Origin: BMS3BBIN04 sp964552465
Lineage (GTDB): Bacteria > Electryoneota > Electryoneia > Electryoneales > Electryoneaceae
Direction of reading: 5' to 3'
Length of the DNA stretch: 64,000 nucleotides
Assembly: GCA_964552465.1 (NCBI GenBank)
Contig: CAZKGR010000007.1
Coordinates: forward strand, 62,001 to 126,000
A program made the position numbers and the translations under genes. Below, piece after piece: positions 61,440-64,000 of the stretch. Each line of letters starts with the position of its first letter. The stretch's first letter is position 1. The notes beneath the pieces were generated by a model. That model saw only the letters and a program-made list of their open reading frames with translations. It made no database searches and had not been told where the DNA came from.

Positions 61440-64000
61440 CTATCTCGCGAACGGTCCCTTGTCCGGCATCTTCGGCAGCTCACGCGGATCGCGCTCGATC
61501 TCGTTAAGCAGATGCTGGATAGCGGCGTCGAGTTGCGGATCTTCGCCACGTAGTTCGCTGGCTGGATCGTTAACGACATATGTTTCCGCCGCGACACCCG
61601 GTCCTTCGATGATCCAGTTCCCATCCAATCCCCAGCCGCCGAACTCGGGTACGATAGTCCAGCTGTTGTCGACCGCCGGACGTCTGTTCCACAGCCAGAT
61701 CCAACCGCCGTATGTGCGTGTCCCGATCAGTTGCCAGTCATCGAGCAGGGTGGAGTTGTAGGCGAGGGTTTCGCCGTCGGAGAAGGTCGAGCCGTTGATC
61801 AGGACCGCGACATGACCGTGATACGAGCCATGCGGCTTGGTTTGCAGGCCGCCGTAACGTGAAGCTTGCAACGCGAATATCGGGCTGGTCATCTCCTTCA
61901 TGATCATCTCGGATACATTGCCGCCGGAGTTGTAACGGTCGTCGATGATAATTCCGGGACGTTGACGTTGCGGGTAGTAGTTCCGTCCGAATTCTTCAAT
62001 GCCCCAGCCACCCATGTTCGGCAGGTAGACATAGCCGACTTTGCCGTCCGAGTGTTCGTCCACATAGTCACGTTTCGCTTGTTCCCAGTCGAGGTAGCGC
62101 AGCAGCTCCTCGCTCCCGATGGTGGTGACGATGACCTCACGTGCATCATCGAAGGATGGCTTCTCGTTCAATGTCAGCGCAACTTCCTGACCGGCGGTGT
62201 TCTGGAAGTAGCTGTAGAAATTGATGTTCGGATCGACCGGGCGACCGTTGACGGCGAGGATGTGTGTCCCTTCGCTCGATGCTGGATCAGCCTGGACCAA
62301 CGGAGAAGATCCGCCGCGTGTACCTGGTTCCGGGTTGAAGAGGTGGGTGATGGTATAGCAATCGTGACGGTGATCTGGTTCGACATCGATGCCGAGCATA
62401 CCGGTGTGGACTTCATCCGGATGGGGACGATCGCCGCTGCCGACGAACGCGTGCCCGACATTCAGCTCGGCGGACATTTCACGCATCAGATCTTGGAGAT
62501 CCCGACGGTTGGTCATGCGTGCGATCCATGGGCCGTACCTGTCAAGCACTTCCTTCCAGTCGACCTCGTGCATACCCGGATCGTAGAAGAACTCACGTTG
62601 CTTGCGCCACGCTTCGCGCAGGATCTGGGCCCACTCCTCGCGCGGGTTGGATTCAATGGACCAGCCGGAGGTGTTGACCTGGCTGTCGCCGTCGAGGCTG
62701 ATTGATGCTGATTCGGCGTCACCGTGATACCACGAGCCATGTGCGCGGACGATTAACGTCGAACCGTCGCCGGAGATCTCATACCCGCCAACGCCAGAAG
62801 CGACCTGACTGCTCTCGCGGTCGCCAAGATCGAAAGCCCGGAGCGTGCTACCAGAATAATCACGAAGGTCATTGCCGCTCATCCCGCCGCGCTGCCATTC
62901 GACGAAATACAGCTTGTCGCCGACGGCGTCGAGTCCCCAGTAGTTGCCCGGTTGTTCCGGGATATGAACCATGCGTTCATTGATCCCTTCCCAGTCGATT
63001 TCGATTTTCAGCTCTTCTTCGTCATCGTCGGATTCTTCATTCTCATCTGGTTCGTCGGACGGAATCCATGACGCTTCGGGGATACCATCGGAAGCGTCGT
63101 CGCCTCGAGCGATAAACGGGCTGGGTACATCCTCACGAAGCCGGAACAGGGCGAGCGTGCCCATGCGGTCGAAGAGGTAAGTGCTATGGTGATAACTCTG
63201 GTACGGATTGAAATTGCGGTCGGTTATGCAGTAGAGGTAGCGGCCTGACGGATCCCAGGCGGGGCCGTAGGTTGCGAAGCGTTCGTCGCCAAGCGAATGA
63301 ATCCGCTTCGTCTCAAGATCGTAGACTTCGAGGTGCGATTCTTCCGCTTCGCCGACTTGGCGGACATATGCGAGGTAACGGCTGTCCGGCGACCACACAT
63401 ACTCATCAAACTCCCAGCCGCCTTCTGCGATCAGGGTGCGTTTGCCGGACTCGACATTCATGATGTACAGGTGTTGTGTACCAGCGTCGTAGGCTATCCA
63501 TTCGCCATCTGGTGATGGAGTGATCGCGTATTTCCAATCGTTCAGCGGGGAAGATTCGATGAGATCGAGGTCGCCGTTCGGTTTGCCGAGCTGCACGATC
63601 CGGTCCTCGCCGGATTCATCAGTGATCAGAACCAGCGCGCCATCTCCTTCGGGCAGGAAGGCGGGTTGTTTCTCACGGCTGTCACTGCGGAAGGTCCATT
63701 GACGGATCAGGCCGTCACCCTTGACCGGGAGGGTAAAGATGTCACCGCGGGCATCAACCGCGAGACGGTTACCGTCCACGCTGACCGACCACGAGTCCAC
63801 GTAGCTGCCGGGATCAATGAACCGTTTGTTCGATGTAATCAGATCGCTGGGGACGCGCAGGTCGGGATAGCTAACCTCGCCGGTGTCGATGTCGAAAATC
63901 GCCAGCTCGAGTCCATGCAGGAAGATGATCCGGTCGCCATCCATCTTCGGCGTACGCGCGTCGAAGTCGGTGAACGTCGTCTCCTGACGCAGGTCATCAC
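61440..64000 (-). CDS. Tricorn-type S41 protease (5' end off the window)
   Basis: At least 852 residues; the frame is open to base 64000 and the text before the internal ATG at 63944 (TDFDARTPKMDGDRIIF) still resembles the family, so the true start lies outside. Order: beta-propeller blades with DGDRI/SPDG/SPDSRYLAYV motifs; a second propeller part after an acidic insert (DEPDENEESDDDEEELKIE); the C1 helical domain (LREAWRKQREFFYDPGMHEVDW); a PDZ domain (ILAVNGRPVDP); and the C2 catalytic domain with the nucleophile Ser in NGSTFSDGE and the block YLPNMGGWG. Tricorn-core proteases degrade peptides; bacterial members are often periplasmic. Confidence 0.92.
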   Translation of the reverse strand, partial: DDLRQETTFTDFDARTPKMDGDRIIFLHGLELAIFDIDTGEVSYPDLRVPSDLITSNKRFIDPGSYVDSWSVSVDGNRLAVDARGDIFTLPVKGDGLIRQWTFRSDSREKQPAFLPEGDGALVLITDESGEDRIVQLGKPNGDLDLIESSPLNDWKYAITPSPDGEWIAYDAGTQHLYIMNVESGKRTLIAEGGWEFDEYVWSPDSRYLAYVRQVGEAEESHLEVYDLETKRIHSLGDERFATYGPAWDPSGRYLYCITDRNFNPYQSYHHSTYLFDRMGTLALFRLREDVPSPFIARGDDASDGIPEASWIPSDEPDENEESDDDEEELKIEIDWEGINERMVHIPEQPGNYWGLDAVGDKLYFVEWQRGGMSGNDLRDYSGSTLRAFDLGDRESSQVASGVGGYEISGDGSTLIVRAHGSWYHGDAESASISLDGDSQVNTSGWSIESNPREEWAQILREAWRKQREFFYDPGMHEVDWKEVLDRYGPWIARMTNRRDLQDLMREMSAELNVGHAFVGSGDRPHPDEVHTGMLGIDVEPDHRHDCYTITHLFNPEPGTRGGSSPLVQADPASSEGTHILAVNGRPVDPNINFYSYFQNTAGQEVALTLNEKPSFDDAREVIVTTIGSEELLRYLDWEQAKRDYVDEHSDGKVGYVYLPNMGGWGIEEFGRNYYPQRQRPGIIIDDRYNSGGNVSEMIMKEMTSPIFALQASRYGGLQTKPHGSYHGHVAVLINGSTFSDGETLAYNSTLLDDWQLIGTRTYGGWIWLWNRRPAVDNSWTIVPEFGGWGLDGNWIIEGPGVAAETYVVNDPASELRGEDPQLDAAIQHLLNEIERDPRELPKMPDKGPFAR

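Noticed and set aside
1..64000. tRNA or rRNA genes
   Set aside because: I looked for T-loop and rRNA-like text in the spacers and saw none; without a covariance search a divergent RNA gene cannot be excluded.

Overview
The window looks like a chromosomal contig from an uncultured Gram-negative bacterium of the Fibrobacteres-Chlorobi-Bacteroidetes (FCB) side of the tree, probably a candidate phylum assembled from a metagenome. The evidence is six secreted proteins that end in a type IX secretion (T9SS) C-terminal sorting domain (a 'YPNPFN' start and a '...G.YFV....K..L.K' end), a PorX-type response regulator with a PglZ domain, a LolCDE-like lipoprotein exporter, an Omp85-like barrel, and two 100-N scaffold gaps. 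I cannot name the phylum from the sequence alone. I saw no rRNA, tRNA or CRISPR array.

Layout. 1-8570: an oligoendopeptidase F running off the left edge, a cyclase-family hydrolase, a Tat-exported glycosylasparaginase, a large TPR metallopeptidase, signal peptidase I and a MoxR ATPase. 8571-13405: a repeat-rich spacer with a gap, a secreted redoxin interrupted by one in-frame TGA that is best read as selenocysteine, dUTPase, a small barrel and an FG-GAP T9SS cargo. 13406-25311: an aminotransferase, an MmgE/PrpD protein, an AT-rich membrane SpoIIE phosphatase, the surE-guaA-PBP1/TPR-uppP operon, and a small repeat protein broken by the second gap. 25395-34541: a second SpoIIE phosphatase, an MBL hydrolase, PorX, a DUF2520 protein, small membrane proteins and an Omp85-like barrel. 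34679-43055: two nucleotide-sugar epimerases, a BlaR/BlaI pair with twin operators, sucCD, a sulfotransferase and a GH108 lysozyme. 43064-49368: ClpC, LolD/LolC and a sulfatase. 49385-61232: four T9SS cargos (a repeat propeller, a Porphyromonas-type arginine deiminase, a double lamin-tail/OB protein and one of unknown fold) around an Hdr/Nar-type electron-transfer operon led by a frameshifted MerR/two-CW regulator. 61440-64000: a tricorn-type S41 protease running off the right edge.

The genes fit a cell that exports many proteins. Sec signal peptides are cut by LepB, lipoproteins leave through Lol, and T9SS cargos are probably controlled by PorX. Peptidases, a sulfatase, a glycosylasparaginase and the deiminase suggest growth on glycoprotein-rich matter.

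The spacers are unusual. They hold short tandem arrays with a strict 7-bp period but a different word at each site, and several families of near-perfect palindromes. The strongest biological observation is the selenoprotein: TGA at 9250-9252 aligns with the first cysteine of a CxxC motif, giving UxxC, and is followed at the right distance by a bacterial-type SECIS hairpin.
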